Shown here piece after piece: positions 1 to 14,200 of a stretch of 64,000 nucleotides of DNA. Origin of the DNA: Nemopilema nomurai (taxonomy: Eukaryota > Cnidaria > Scyphozoa > Rhizostomeae > Rhizostomatidae). Both the position numbers and the translations under genes were made by a program. The notes beneath the pieces were generated by a model, which saw only the letters and a list, made by a program, of their open reading frames with translations, was not told the DNA's origin and searched no databases. Each line of letters opens with the position of its first letter. The first letter of the stretch is position 1. The stretch spans positions 1,078,979 to 1,142,978 of the forward strand of contig ML133379.1 of the NCBI GenBank assembly GCA_003864495.1, in the 5' to 3' direction.

Positions 1-3000
1 AACAGTGGCCGAGAGCGTAGGAATTGGAGCAAGTTTGCTACGTGTCTCGGCTGAAGATAAAGATAGCGTAAGTATTTCTTTCAAAATGAATAAATTTTGT
101 TAAAACAGCAAGGGGGTTTACTGCGTTGGATGATGTGCAAGAACTCACTACATCTTTATTCTCTCTGCTTGCACAGGGAACCAATGCTGAATTTAGTTAT
201 GCAGTTGTTGGTGGTGACGCAATATTCAGTGTCTCCTCCACAGGAGATATACACCTGGACAGTCAACTGGACAGAGAAAAAACCTCATTGCACCAATTTG
301 TGGCAAGTATAAGCACAATTTTGTAATCATTGGGTAGCATACGCAAGTAGTATCGTTCCTTGGCTGTAGCCTCACTGCGATATCGTTGACACTAATCGAT
401 CCAAGCACCACCAGGCCTTAGTTTCTCGTTGGGTCCGGAACACGAAACCTACGAAGCAGTGGCGTAGCGTCAGGGTATGCAAGGTATGCAGTGCATACCC
501 TAAGATTTCAGGGCAAAATGCTTTCCAAAATAACCTTTTTTAATTAAAGTTCAAACGCAGTAACTACATTAAAACTCATAAATGATCCCTCTTTTAACTG
601 ATTTCAACAACTTGAATAGTTGCTTTCTGCTGTAGGTCCCGTTTCTCTGTTCGATTTGCATGTCGATGCACCAAGGCCGATACATTGAATTTTTCTTTGA
701 ATGCGCTACGAAGACGGAAAAGCTGTCTCCCACTGTCTCCCTTTGTTTTTCAACTCAACCACGTCACGAAATAAGCAGTGCATCCCTTCCGCCCAATTCT
801 AACCAATCAGCGCACTGAATTTCATGAATATATTAACACCAAATTGGCTGAAACAATTGAGAAATAAGCAGAAAATTTTCTGCTTCCAACCTCGGAGCAG
901 GCTAGAAATTAATCTCGTTTTGGGGCTTCATAGATAACTTCACGTTGAGGAAAACAGGAAGTATGGCCAATGCAAACGACCTAGCTAACGAAAGCTCCAA
1001 GACCTTGGACTAGTTATTGGATCAGGATTTTATATTTTTCGAACAATAATAAAGGTATTGGCACTATTATGGCTTTTTAAAGTCAACCTCTGATGCAAAC
1101 TTTATATGTTTCAGCTTCACTGAATAAGCGATTCGGCCTAAAATAACCTCACATTTCAGTGTTCAGATATTTCACAGTCCTATCAGTATCATTTTTAGAG
1201 TGTTTTTGAACTATTTTCTAACCATTAGTGTGACAAAATATATGTTTGTTGTTTGGAATTTTCTGTGATATCTGTAAAAGGACGCTATGCCCGTTTAGAA
1301 CGTTTCCCAATTCAACAACCATTGGAAACTAGTAGCGATTGGATTTTGTATCAAACAGATTTTTTAATGTCTAAGGTGCCAGTCACATGCCATGCTGTGT
1401 CCTGTTGTGTTGGTATGCACCTTTCTAATGTGTCTGTCAGCGCGTATTGTGGGGCACAAACTGTCTTGCTTAATTAGCTTCCGTTTATATTATTAGCGTT
1501 TGTTGATGATTTCAGTGCTACTTATTCGGGGTAAAACGTAACACATTTCGCTATTGTAAGCCTACAGTTTGGCAGCCTTTGCTTGACATTTCACTATGAT
1601 TCCAGCAAAAGTTATTCATAATCTTTTCATCCCACCTAGCTTCCCTGGCTCTCTTCTATGCCACACCCAACCACGCCTTTTTTGGCGAAAGTGAATACCC
1701 TATAAAATGATTCACGCTACGCCACTGCTACGAAGGAGTTCAAATGAAGCCGTTCCATGCTGAAATCAAACTCAACCAAGCACAACAGCAAGTGGCTAAT
1801 AATGAAGCAGTTTTTTTACTTTTTCAGATTGTGGCGTTTGAAACAAAAACCGCTGAAAAGTTCGACAGTAGCTGCCGCGTTTACGTCACAGTTGAAGATG
1901 CTAATGACAATGCACCCGTCCTTCATCTGAATTCGCACGTTTTTCATGTGGCAGAAAATGTACCAATTGGGACAACAGTTACAAAGGTACACTACTGGGT
2001 CGTCCTAAGCTATGTTTGATAAAAATTTCCTTTTCAAGGTTGCGGGTTATTCTTTTCCGGGTAAAAACCTGACTTCTGCCCACTGAGAATTTGATGAACA
2101 GATAATGATTAGCTAACATCACTTATAATGCAGAAAATATTTATCCATAAACTTGGTATCAAGATGTTCTAGCTTCCTGAATAATAATTACATGCTTATT
2201 TTAGATAATTGCTTCTGATAAAGACAGTGGGAGAAACGCGGAAGTGACGTACAGCCTCCTTGGCAGCGGCAGCTCACAGCTGCCTTTTAAGATCGACCCA
2301 AACTCTGGCATCGTTTCAACTGTAGCTGAGCTTGACAGAGAACGAATATCATCGTACAACATCACTGTGTTTGCTGCAAATACCCGAGCGAATTCCATTC
2401 TGTAAATTTCTACTTATATATATAGAAATTTCTACTACTACTTTAACGTTTTTACTTCTGTTGTCAACTCATAAGATTGGAAAGCTTATGATATTCACGT
2501 GAGCCAAGTATGGTGACATGTCCTTTTTATCTTTAGTTATTTCCTTAGAAGTTTGTATTTCCTTTAAATCCGTATACAACATTAGAAGCAACAGCTTGCG
2601 ATGCATATGAAATTTAATTGTGAAAGTTTATTCTTTTAAAGGACTTCAAATGCAACGTTAACCATATCCGTCGATGACGTGAACGACAACATTCCGACCT
2701 TTCCCTTTCGGCAGTTCACTTTTGAGGTTCCGGAAAACAAGCCGGCTGGCCTTAACATCCAACGGCTGACAGTGAGTAGCTAAGTTTAAACCTACTTATT
2801 GCTGATGGTCTTGGAGAATCCACCTCTTGTTCACTGTTCCTAGAAAAGCTCAAAGCTCAAACCAACTGTCAGATTTCTCCCGTTCATCATACTTCACTTT
2901 ATATCTCATTGGCCATACACTCAATAATTCGAAATTTCAAGAGCACTCTGAGAAAGTTTTCCACTTTTCAATACAATGTGTTTGATAAGCTTCCATTTGT

Positions 3001-3517
3001 TATTGTGAAATAAATGATTCCTTTTAAGGCTTCTGATGCTGACAATGGGGCTAACGGTACTGTCACCTTTAGCATTTGGTCTGGAGATGCATCGAAGTTT
3101 TCTATTGGAAGCCAAAGGTAACGGACTTTTGAATTTCTTAACGTTGGTATCATCAAGTTATCCAAATAATATGCCTCTCATTGCAAGATAGAGAACAAGC
3201 CACTGGAATATGGCAATGCGAATCTTGATTTTGCAGTTCCCAATTTTATGCCGTTTAGAAAAGCATCTCACAAGCATAGATCATGGTCTTCAAATTGCTT
3301 AAGTACTTTGTTCAATCAATGCTGGTACCCGTGAATGCCATGTTTACAATTCAATTAATTTTCAGTGGGGAGCTAAAAACTTTGGTTTCCTTGGACCGAG
3401 AGTATCAAGCTGTATATATCCTAATTATTGAAGCAAGGGACGGTGCTGGCAAGGTATTCATATTCTTCATTTATCCTTATTCATTTCTTCATATACTAAT
3501 ACTACTACTACTAACAT

Positions 3518-3549
<32 letters not shown>

Positions 3550-3571
3550 TTACTAATATTACTACAACTAC

Positions 3572-3603
<32 letters not shown>

Positions 3604-3663
3604 ATATTACTACTACTACTACTACTACTACTAATAATATTACTACTACTTATATTACTACTT

Positions 3664-3702
<39 letters not shown>

Positions 3703-3715
3703 TTACTAATATTAC

Positions 3716-3747
<32 letters not shown>

Positions 3748-4030
3748 TTACTAATATTACTACTACTACTACTGCTACTACTAATATTACTACAACTACC
3801 ACTACTAATATTACTACTACTACTACTACTAATATTACTACTACTACTACTACTACTAATATTACTACTTCTACTACTACTACTACTACTACTACTATTA
3901 CTACTAATATTACTACTACTAATACTACTACTGCTACTACTAATATTACTACAACCACTACTACTAATATTACTATTAATATTACTACTACTACTACTAC
4001 TACTTCTACTACTAATATTACTTTTAATAT

Positions 4031-4062
<32 letters not shown>

Positions 4063-5201
4063 ATATTACTACTACTACTAATATTACTACTACTACTAAT
4101 ATTACTACTACTTCTACTACTACTACTACTAATATTACTACTTCTACTTATATTACTACTTCTACTACTTCTACTACTACTACTACTACTTATATTTTTA
4201 CTGCTGCTAATATTTCTACTACTACCAATATTACTACTACTACTTATATTCTTACTTCTACTACTACTACTATTACTACTACTGCTAATATTTCTACTTC
4301 TACTAATATTACTACTACTACTACAAATGTTTATGGCTAACATTTGTTTGATCTTATTAATTTCAGAGTAGCACAGCAAGAGTTGCTGTTGAAGTTCTGG
4401 ATGCTAATGATAATTCTCCTCAATTCTCTTCCCCGGCTGGATATGAGTTCTTTGTTTTAGAAGGCCAGATCCATGTCTTTGTTGGTCAGATTAGGGTGCG
4501 GAATTTATATTGCTATGAATTGAGATACATTATTCATTCATTGAAGGAAAATATTGAATACATTATTCACAGTCGTCATTTTATAGTATTAGTTAAGATT
4601 AAATTTGCTCAAGATGAAATAGGTGCTGTCCCATCTTCTGCATAAACGAATTCTGGTACTCTCTGCCACCCAGGCTGTGAAGAGATTCCTAGAGTATCGT
4701 GAACTGATGAAGTAAATTTTTAGAAACACATTTTTTTCATTTAGGACTAACTATGATGTCAATATCAACTGAAATCGCTTCCGCTTTTAGGCACATGATC
4801 AAGATTCTGGTAATAATGGTAGTGTCACTTACACCCTAACAGATGGTGCCAATTAGTAAGTTGTTTATTCAGCCTTGTGAAATAAAACTTTGCTGAGAAA
4901 GAATTATCCTGTTGCCAACTAAATTATAGATTCGATCTGATTCCAGCTTGTTCTTTTCAGTTTTTCCATCAACTCAAGTACAGGCTTAATAAAGAACAAA
5001 GTTGCTTTCGATTATGAAAGTAAGATTTACTATTCCGCTGTTGCCGTGGCTTCGGACAATGGTTCGCCGCCACTCAGTTCCTCGGTGAGCATAAAAGTGA
5101 CGGTGCTGGATGCCAACGATAACAAACCGACGTTTGCCCGTCGAATGTACGTCTTCAATGTCACGGAGAACTCAGCAGCTGTGGTCATTGGCTCCTTAAA
5201 T
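1..5201 (+). CDS. Cadherin exons 1-10: EC repeats 1-4 of the window
   Basis: The window opens inside an EC repeat (AESVGIG, then a DKDS calcium motif), so the N-terminus lies further left. Exon 2 holds LDREK; exon 3 DANDNAPV and VAENVPIG; exon 4 DKDSGRN and LDRER; exon 5 DVNDNIPTF; exon 6 DADNGAN; exon 7 LDREY; exon 8 DANDNSPQF; exon 9 DQDSGNN; exon 10 DANDNKPTF and VTENSA. All junctions keep phase. Exon 2 appears to end before a GC donor (GTG then GCAAGT), which gives a clean join to exon 3; no GT alternative there keeps the cadherin frame. Intron 2 carries a MITE and intron 7 a long trinucleotide microsatellite. Confidence 0.9.
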
Positions 5202-8200
5202 GTACGTACAACTGTTGTTTAGTTAGAAATTTTTGAAATATACGATGTTTGGTATTAAAGTTCTTCTCGCCTCAAAATGCGACCTAAAGAAGATCGAGAA
5301 CTTCGATGTTTTCAGCCATCAGTCATTAAACATCACATTCAAATTTGTCGCTCCAGCTCCCTTGATGTTTTTTGTCATGGGAAAGAGGATGTGTCTTTTC
5401 GGCACACTATGTACGGTGCTTTAGAACCGGTCTCAAAACGCAGATGTCTCCATATTATCTTTATTCCCATAATGCTTTGAAGCTGCCTTACTGTTGCTCA
5501 ATATTAGCATCTTCCTCTTTTCCAATAAATTTCTTCCTCTTTCTGTCCTTAGTTCAAGATTTCTTTGTATGTTATCCTGTTATTTTTCTTGCCTTTTAAG
5601 CGTGATATGTATTATTTCAATAAAATTATTTCTAAAGTTCCTATTAGTTAATTTCTTACCAAATGTCAGGCTACAGATAGAGACAGTGGACCAAATGCAG
5701 ACTTGAGATACAGAATAATTTCTGGAAATGAGAAAAACGAGTTTTTTATCAACACCACCTCTGGGATTTTGGCAACGACAAAAAGCCTCGATCGCGAAAA
5801 TGCGGAACTGTATATCTTGATCGTCAGCGTGACAGACGCCGAAAAGCAAGCAAACACTTTCGAAGATCTAGCAGCTGTACAAATCAACGTTTTGGTCAGC
5901 ATATTCTATGATGTTTTTCAACAACTTTCATTCAAGGTTTTACTTTGAAACGCTGCCTTTTCGAACGAAAGCCAGTGCTAAGTGCCCGTTGGGGACGTCC
6001 TTTTAGATAAATTTGGTGCCGCCATTTTGGTTTACAGGCATGGTTGACATTGACCCTGGCTAGATATTGTGTTGTGATCTCTCGTATTCCAAAGTAACTT
6101 TCCCTTATCAATGGTGTTTTCGATAGTGAATTCAGTAATTCGGCACATTTGCTGCGTCTCTCATGACATTGACACGATTAACTATTGTTTGGCTAAAACG
6201 CGTCACTTGTTTTCATTTAGGACCAAAATGACAATTATCCAGTGTTTGAAAAAGCTTTAGTCTCAGTTTCTGTTGCCGAAGATGTCCCAACGGGCACTGT
6301 TATCGCGAACTTCAAAGCAACGGATGCCGACGCCGGGAAAAACCAGATAATCCAGTACAGAATAACACAGGGTAACAAGAACAACCGATTTATGGTGGAT
6401 GTCAACAGAGGGACAATATTAGTAATCAGCGGTATCGATCGAGACCCACCGTACAACGAACACTCATTTACAATTTCTGTAAGCAACGACCATTTTTAAA
6501 TAGGTATCTTGCATATTTAATGGTCGAACTAGATTTGTCAAATATAGATTGCGTACTTTTGGTCATTGATTGCATGGCTCTTTTAGCTCTTTTCTGCAGA
6601 CTCAATAGGCAATTTTATCTCTCTAAATCCATTTTTCTTTGACAGATCACAGCTAGCGACACCGGAGTCAATCCACTCAGCTCATCAGCAAAGGTACTAC
6701 CTATGACCGAGTGCTACCTCGAAAGGTTGCAAATCGAACCTTAGATTCCTTCTGTTTCCCATTTTGACTTTGCACACCTGGTTACTGTCAAAAAAGAGCG
6801 TCACTCTGGTTAAGACCTCTACATAGTGATGGCAAGGTGACAACCCCCTAGTACATTACAATTTACAGTTTGACATTAGTAAAACTATTCAACCAGGGAG
6901 GCCGTCTTTTGGAGTCAGTCAAGGCAAAATGAAAGACTCCAAGTTGTGTGAACAGAAACTTACAGCTTTTCCAGTTAGGTGATCGGCTATATGTTGTCAA
7001 TCAGTAACCAATAACCAATTAAATGCACCATTCATCTCTTCACATGACTGGATAGAAAGCCTTGGCTATGACGCTCCCATACCACAGCATTCCTCAAGTG
7101 GATCCTTACGACGCCCCCCTTCTTTTTGTAGCTTCATGTCCCTTTGCTGCATTGCTCTAATGAATAATAAACTCTGCTGGCCTTAGACTTATGAAATGCT
7201 CTTTCCTTCAGCTGTATGTGACAGTGACAGATGCAAACGACAACAGACCCGTTTTCCACCCAGGTACTCTTTTCAAAACTTTTCTAGATTCGTTGTGAAT
7301 TGGTGACGTGTATACTCTCCTAGATGATATAGTGTTGTTCAATAGTTTTGGTCTTTCGCTAAACATTGTTATTTTTGTGATGTCTTTGTACTCCATTGCA
7401 GCCGAGAGTTTAGTCTCTTTAGAGGAAAACAAGCCATCTGGTACCGAGGTTTTGACCCTCAACAGCACCGATGGCGACAGTGGAAGTAATGGGAGAGTTA
7501 GTTTTAGAATGGCCAAAGGATCAAATTTGGTAAACTTCTGATGAATAAACTTGATAGACGCTGTTAGCTCCACTATGGTAGACAACTATAATCCAACTAT
7601 ATAACTATTGCTCTCCTCTCTGAAAATTCTCTCAACCGCCTATAACCTTCTTCTAGTCGGTCTCATTAGAAAACAGCTTGTTAACTTCTAGAAGATAGAA
7701 TAATGAGTTTTTAAATCTTTTGGTGGCTTTTTATCTTTATGTAAATAAAATTTAACGCTCTTATTTCATGTCTTTCAGTTTTATCAATTTTATCGTCATC
7801 GGATGTTTTTGTAAACATGTATTTAAGCAGATTTCGCACGGGAATGTGCTGACTCAAGTCTTTTCCGATGGTAGGGCTTCAGTGTGGACCCTCTCACTGG
7901 CGTTATATCAACTACGAGGTCATTTGACTTTGACTCAGGCGACCATAATTTCGTTCTTGAGGTAGAAGCGAGTGACTTCGGAGCTACCCAGTTAAAAAGG
8001 TGTGCACCTTAAATTCAGACAATATACAGCTGTTATGAGACGCTAAGTGTTGATTTTGCAGCAAATTCTCTGAGTAAGGAACCTGGCCGGCTCTCTTGGA
8101 AACAATTTCGTATATTCTTGAAAAAGTCTCTTTTCCCACGAGGAAGATATTTTCTTTCTGATATCTCTTGCAGAAGTTCCATTTGGATATCTTCTTATAA

Positions 8201-11200
8201 GAATGTTTCAAGGGTCTCATGTCACTTAATGGTATGTCATATTTTAGGTGTGTTTGTTTATAATTCCCTTGCAATAGCTGCTACTTTGTTTTTTCTCAAT
8301 GTCTGCAGCACGGCCAAAGTTCGAGTAAGCATCATCAACGTCAATGACAATTCACCTCAGTTCACGGAAACTGGGCCATACAGCTTGAATGAGGTAACCA
8401 CTTGTGCAATGCATTTTCCATTTCTCTTTCTTTGTCCTTAAGATCTTCAATTCCATGTTTGCTGTGGCAATAAGAAAATTGATTATTACCAAATTTCAAT
8501 TTCCATTCAGTAAATTCTACAGAAATCTGAACTCTCCAATTATCAGCAAATTTCTCTCGATCCAAAAAGCTAACCATAAATTATATTTAAGGTGTTAAGA
8601 AGATGAGACAATTAAGTTTGTCATTAAGTAGGTTGATAATGAAATTGTTTTTGAAAAATAATTAGCTTTTTTATTGATCATGTAGATACAAATTGCAACG
8701 GAATGAAATTCTTTTCTGGTTTTTAGGGAAATTACACAGGTAGAAGGCAACGAATTGGGCAAATAAAGGCACAGGACAAGGACTGGGACACTTCAGGCTC
8801 AGTCTTTGGGTCTTTGTCATTCCAATTTGTGAACATGTCGAGTAAGTAGGGTCTAAAGAGTGATACTCCAATGCTTCACGTTCCAAGTTGGATTTTGCGC
8901 GTGTGTATCAAGATCTTGGTGTATCAAAATTTGCTTTTCCAGTTTAAGTATTTGATAAACGTTTCCTGTTAAACACGACAAAAGAAAGCATGAAAGCCGC
9001 AATATGCATTTATGCCGTATGATTAATGTGTGGGCCACTTCCATCCCAATTTAGGCCACTTCTTCGACTATCGGTGGTTGTTTGACTCTCTGTCAGCTGA
9101 AACCAAAGTTAACGACGTGAGAACGAACCTCACGGCTGTCCTTTTCGGCGCAAGGCTGGTCTCGGATACTGAGATGGGCAATGTCATTAAATTGTCTGGG
9201 CATCCAAACTACATTGCAGCAGGAGACTTCAAAGGTACTCAAACCAGGCTTTTGTACTCTTTTCCATGATTATATACCAATGCCGTTGATTCATAGGCTC
9301 TATGATTATAAACCAATTCGGTCGTTTCAGGTGATTGTGTGAGCGACCCATCACTCTGTACCTCTGGCCTCTCTCTGGCGATGTGGATTAAGTTTGAGGC
9401 CGGTGGCTTCGTGCTGTCCTCCGGCGCACAATCAAACCACGCTACCGGGTTCTCTTTGAGCTTTGAATCTGGATCCTTCAAGCTACGACTTGCGACTTCG
9501 TCGAAAGAGTACCAGCTGAGGATCAACTCAGTTCCTGCAGGCTGGTACCATCTTGCATTCACTTGGGATCAAATGTCAGGACTTGCCTATTACGAAAACG
9601 GTGCGCTCTTAACAAAGGTAATTCTTTTTGTCAAGAAAATCTTCTACCTCGTAGATATCAGTAGAGCTAGTCTGTAAACATCAGACAATGTTCCTTCGTG
9701 TGACGGTTTCGATCTTATGATTATTCAGACAACAAACATTTTATCCTTTTGCTGTTAATCTAGATCACTTTGAAAGCAGAAAACTTTCTAAATTTTTTCT
9801 CTGCAACGAAACGTTTTCCTTTGATTCAAAGGCATACACCGTAACAGATGTATCCAAAGTCGCAGATGCCTATTCAAGCTTGATCATTGGTCGTCCAAAT
9901 GACGCCGACTCATACCCGCAGCTTTTTGGGCGCTTCTACATAAAGGAGCTGACAATATGGAAGTTGAAACTCGCCGATTACGAGGTTCTGCACGCCTATC
10001 GCGTCTCAGGTTGTGTTTTATAATCAAAGCATTTCTCAATGCGTTTTCCAGAACAGTCTCTAAAGTTATTTACCTTGCTTTGCATAATGAATAGGGTGTA
10101 TAATGAATTGTTTTCACGTTGGTAATGCATCTGTTTGTTTTCACTGAAATCTATTTGTTAATATGCTCCTTGACTTTGTAGTATTTCTTTTTAATGAATA
10201 CGAGTCTCTCTAAACAGGCAAAGGAACGAGGATGACAACGTCACGTCACACTTCAACTAGTCAAGGTCTGACCTTTTCAAATCTCCAGTATGACCTCAAG
10301 ACTGACTGTCACTATCACCAGCGCACTTCTACACACACCTTTATTCTGTAATAATCTCTAGAAGAAGGCTAGAAATTGATTGTCTGTGCATTTATATTCT
10401 AAAGGGCTATTTGAGCTGAATAACAGAACAGGAGAAATCTTTGTGACTGGTGTGATTGATAGAGAAGCGACACCCTCGTTCACGTTTGACGTGAAAGTTT
10501 CAGATGGAGACACGGCCGGGCGAAAGCAGAATCACACGCAAGTGAACATCTTTGTAGTTGACGTGAATGACAACGCACCAACATTTGCGCAAGATTCAAT
10601 CACAATAACGATACAAGAAAACTTGGAATTTAATACAGAGGTCTTCACGGTGAGGCACTCTACAACGAGATTGTCAAAATCTCCTCTGACACTCTACTAG
10701 GTTCCTGATACCCTGAGCTCTTTAAATTCCTTATCTTTAGACGTTCTGTACTTGCTTATTCATCTTCACTGTGGTCCAAAGGCCTTTTTGTATGTCCGAA
10801 CATTTTCTACTTGCTCTCTAATTCATTTGCTGTATAAAGGTAGCAAAATATATCAAAGTATGGACAACTCTAACAACTGATTTGCAAATCTCGCGCCAGT
10901 CATGTTTGACATTGTTCTCATACTGACTAACGTTCAAAAGACCTCCTCTGCATTTTCCAGTTTAACGCAATCGACCAAGATGCAGGCAGCAATGGCCTGA
11001 TGACGTACTCCATTGCCTTCGGTAACATCGCCAACACATTTGCCATTGGCACGAAGTCAGGAAAGTTGACTAATGTTGGAACTGTTGACAGAGAAGCAAA
11101 CGCTGTTTATAATCTTCAAATTGCAGCCAAAGATGGTAAGGTGTTCCATTTCTGTTCTCTAGTACCCCCACTCTTTAGCACTGAAACATTTTGAGCTAAA

Positions 11201-14200
11201 TTGATCGAGCTTTAGTTCCCAACGCTGTCTCGACCACCAAGGTAGAATTCCATAGCAAAACCTCTATTTCCTTTTTCCAATGCATTCATAATGTTCTTAA
11301 ATTTTGTATCGTTTTACTCAATCTGTGGTGCACCAAGAACATTTTCTTTAGATCGCGATCCAGTAAAATCTTTTAATTATCTTACCTTGATCATTATTAG
11401 AGAAAAATTTCGAATATATCAACATTGGATTAATTGAATGTTTTTCTTTCATTCATTCATACTTTGAGTTGCTTCTATCCTGCCAAAAAGCTTCCTTTAA
11501 ATTCAAAATACTCTTTATTCGCATGGCCTTTTATCACTGTTTAATATATTTGATTTAGCTGTAAAGCTTCTTTCTATAGGTGGAACGCCACCAAGAGGAA
11601 GCACCACTATTCTCAACATTATTGTAGAGGACACGAACGACGACTTTCCAACATTTTCACAACAGCAATACATCGCTTATTTGAAAGAAAACTTACCCGC
11701 GGTCCATTTCGTGACGCAGGTGAGCCAAACAAAAGTTTGTGTTGGAAGTCATAAAACTTTGCTGAAAGGAAGGCAGTGAGCATTGGTTGAATAATAAGTT
11801 TTTGTCTAGTGTTAGAAGACATTTGGAATTTCAGCTAATTTAAAATCTTCAGCTAACATGTGTAGTGTTGCTACATGCTCGATTAACATTCGATCGTTTG
11901 TAGGTTTCTGCAACAGACAGAGATCTTGGAATTAATGGGACTGTGCGATATAACATTTCTAGTGATTCCTTTTCTATTGGCCCTTCCGATGGAAGAATCA
12001 GCACAAGAGTATCATTAGACCGCGAAAATGCATCGAAACACACCATTGTTGTGACGGCCCTTGACGAAGGCAATCCCGCTAAGGTGAGTTAAGTAGCATG
12101 CACGAAAGGATAGATCGAAGACTTTAAAGGACAAATCTACTAAAAAGGACAGCTGTCTACAGTAGTCTACTCCGTCTACCAAAAAAGGAAAAATCGAAGA
12201 CTGACAGATAAACCTTGATGACAGCTTGTTATTCTAGTTGTAAAATGCAGTTTGATGGGCTGTTATCTATTAGCTGGTTAATTAAGAAATTGAATAAAGT
12301 TCCTAAGTAAGACTTTGGGGAATATCTAAATTCAAAAAGCTCTAGAATAATGGTAAGAAACAGTACTCTTGTACTCTTTCTTAAAGACGATCTTCCTTCT
12401 GTTTCAGTTAAAATGATCTAATTCTGCATCCGCTCTCGAAGATATTGATGATATTTGTAGAAGGTCATGAAGAGTTGAATTATCTATTGCAGAGCTCTGC
12501 TGTCTCTGTCATTATTGAAGTTGAAGACGAGAATGACAACGCCCCTGTCTTTGAGAAAGCAGCTTATTATGCTATGATTACAGAAAACAGGAAAATTGGA
12601 TCATCTTTGATACAAATCGTTGCCAGAGATCCCGATGCTGGACTGAATGGGGCAGTCAGATACAGCATGACTGGTGGACAGGGCGTTTTTGCAATCCATC
12701 CGATTACAGGTTCGCTTTTATACGAATTCGTAGGTACGCTCCCGTTCTTGGCTTTGTTTTCAAAGGTCTAGGTGCTGACTAGGGCCTATCATTTGCCTCC
12801 AGGTTTAGTATCGACCGCTGACAACGTGGACCGAGAGAGTTTTCCGAATGGGTTCGGTTTGACTGTCGTCTGCACGGACCAGGGTGCAAAGCCACTCGCA
12901 GCCTCGGTTGGTTTGTTTGTCAATATCTCAGACGCCAATGACAATTCGCCCGTCTTCAGTAGATACTCATACAGAGGGAAAATCACCGAAAACAAGGTTG
13001 GAGCTGTTGCTGTTGCTATTAATGCGACCGATGCAGATGCTGGGCCGGCGGGGGAGATCGCATACATCATAACAGGTGGGCTCAAACTGCATTCTGGGAC
13101 TTTCGACTGGCCGTATAAAGGATCCTAATGTACAAAAGGCCAGGTTTTGCTTGAATTTTAAGAAATGTATTCTAGCTATAAAAGTAACTTGTTTTTTGTT
13201 TCGTTGAAGGTGGTAATTCTGAGAATACCTTTCTGATAGACGCGAATGGGCTGATCAAGACAGCAAAAAGCTTAGACAGGGAGAGAAAATCAGTTTACGA
13301 GCTGGTTGTGCGAGCCTCGGACCGAGGAGGTGAGCATTCTGAGCCCATTTCACAACGAGGTTGGAATCTGACATTTGACTTCGAATGTTTTGCATAGTCT
13401 GGGGTGCCTTTCCCGTTTTAGAAATGAATTTGTGAGTTGCCAGTAATGCGCAAGAGCTATATGCACTATGTGTAATTTCCACTGAAGTGAGGAGCAGAAA
13501 ATGAAATCTCATTTTATTTGTAGAGCTATTGATATTTATGTGTAGAATTATTTATGTCGATGAAAAGCAGCGTTAGCACACTGCCGTTCATTTTCTTTTT
13601 GACGCAGGTGAGCCGAGGCACACTGACGTGGAAGTAGATATCGAAGTCCTCGACACGAATGATAATGCGCCAATCATCGGGGCTCTGCCCAGCAACATTC
13701 TGATCAGTGAAGCGACACTTGTTGGCTCTCAGGTAGTGACGGTCACAGCTACTGACGTCGATGTTGGTGCCAACGGGCTGTTTATGTTCCACGGCGCACC
13801 TGCTGGCTCACAATTCACCATCCACCCACAGACTGGGGCAGTACTGACTGCAGCCGCATTTGATTATGAGCGCACGTCAAGGTACAGAAGTTATATCCAT
13901 TAAATTGAGGTGAAAAAGCTCTCTTTGACAATAAGGTGTGCCAGTGTCGCGCTGGATGCGTTTGATCTGAAACTTGGACTGTGCTTGCTGTCCCTCCTGA
14001 GAAGCTGTGCCTTTTGTGTTTGCCACCCCTTGTTGGGTAGCTCCCAGTTTGCTAATTCTATTTGAATCTTGCAGATATACATTTACCGTTTGGGCCACTG
14101 ACTTGGGTAACCCTCAGTTGAACAGCACGATCGTAGCCATCAACTTCACTGTGGTGGACTCTAACGATAACAATCCAGTCTTCAATCCTTCTACATACTT

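Noticed and set aside
3283..4379. Long ORFs on both strands (362 aa poly-Leu/Ile on plus; 296 aa poly-Ser/Asn on minus)
   Set aside because: Translations of the trinucleotide microsatellite in intron 7; no start context, domain or non-repeat sequence of note.
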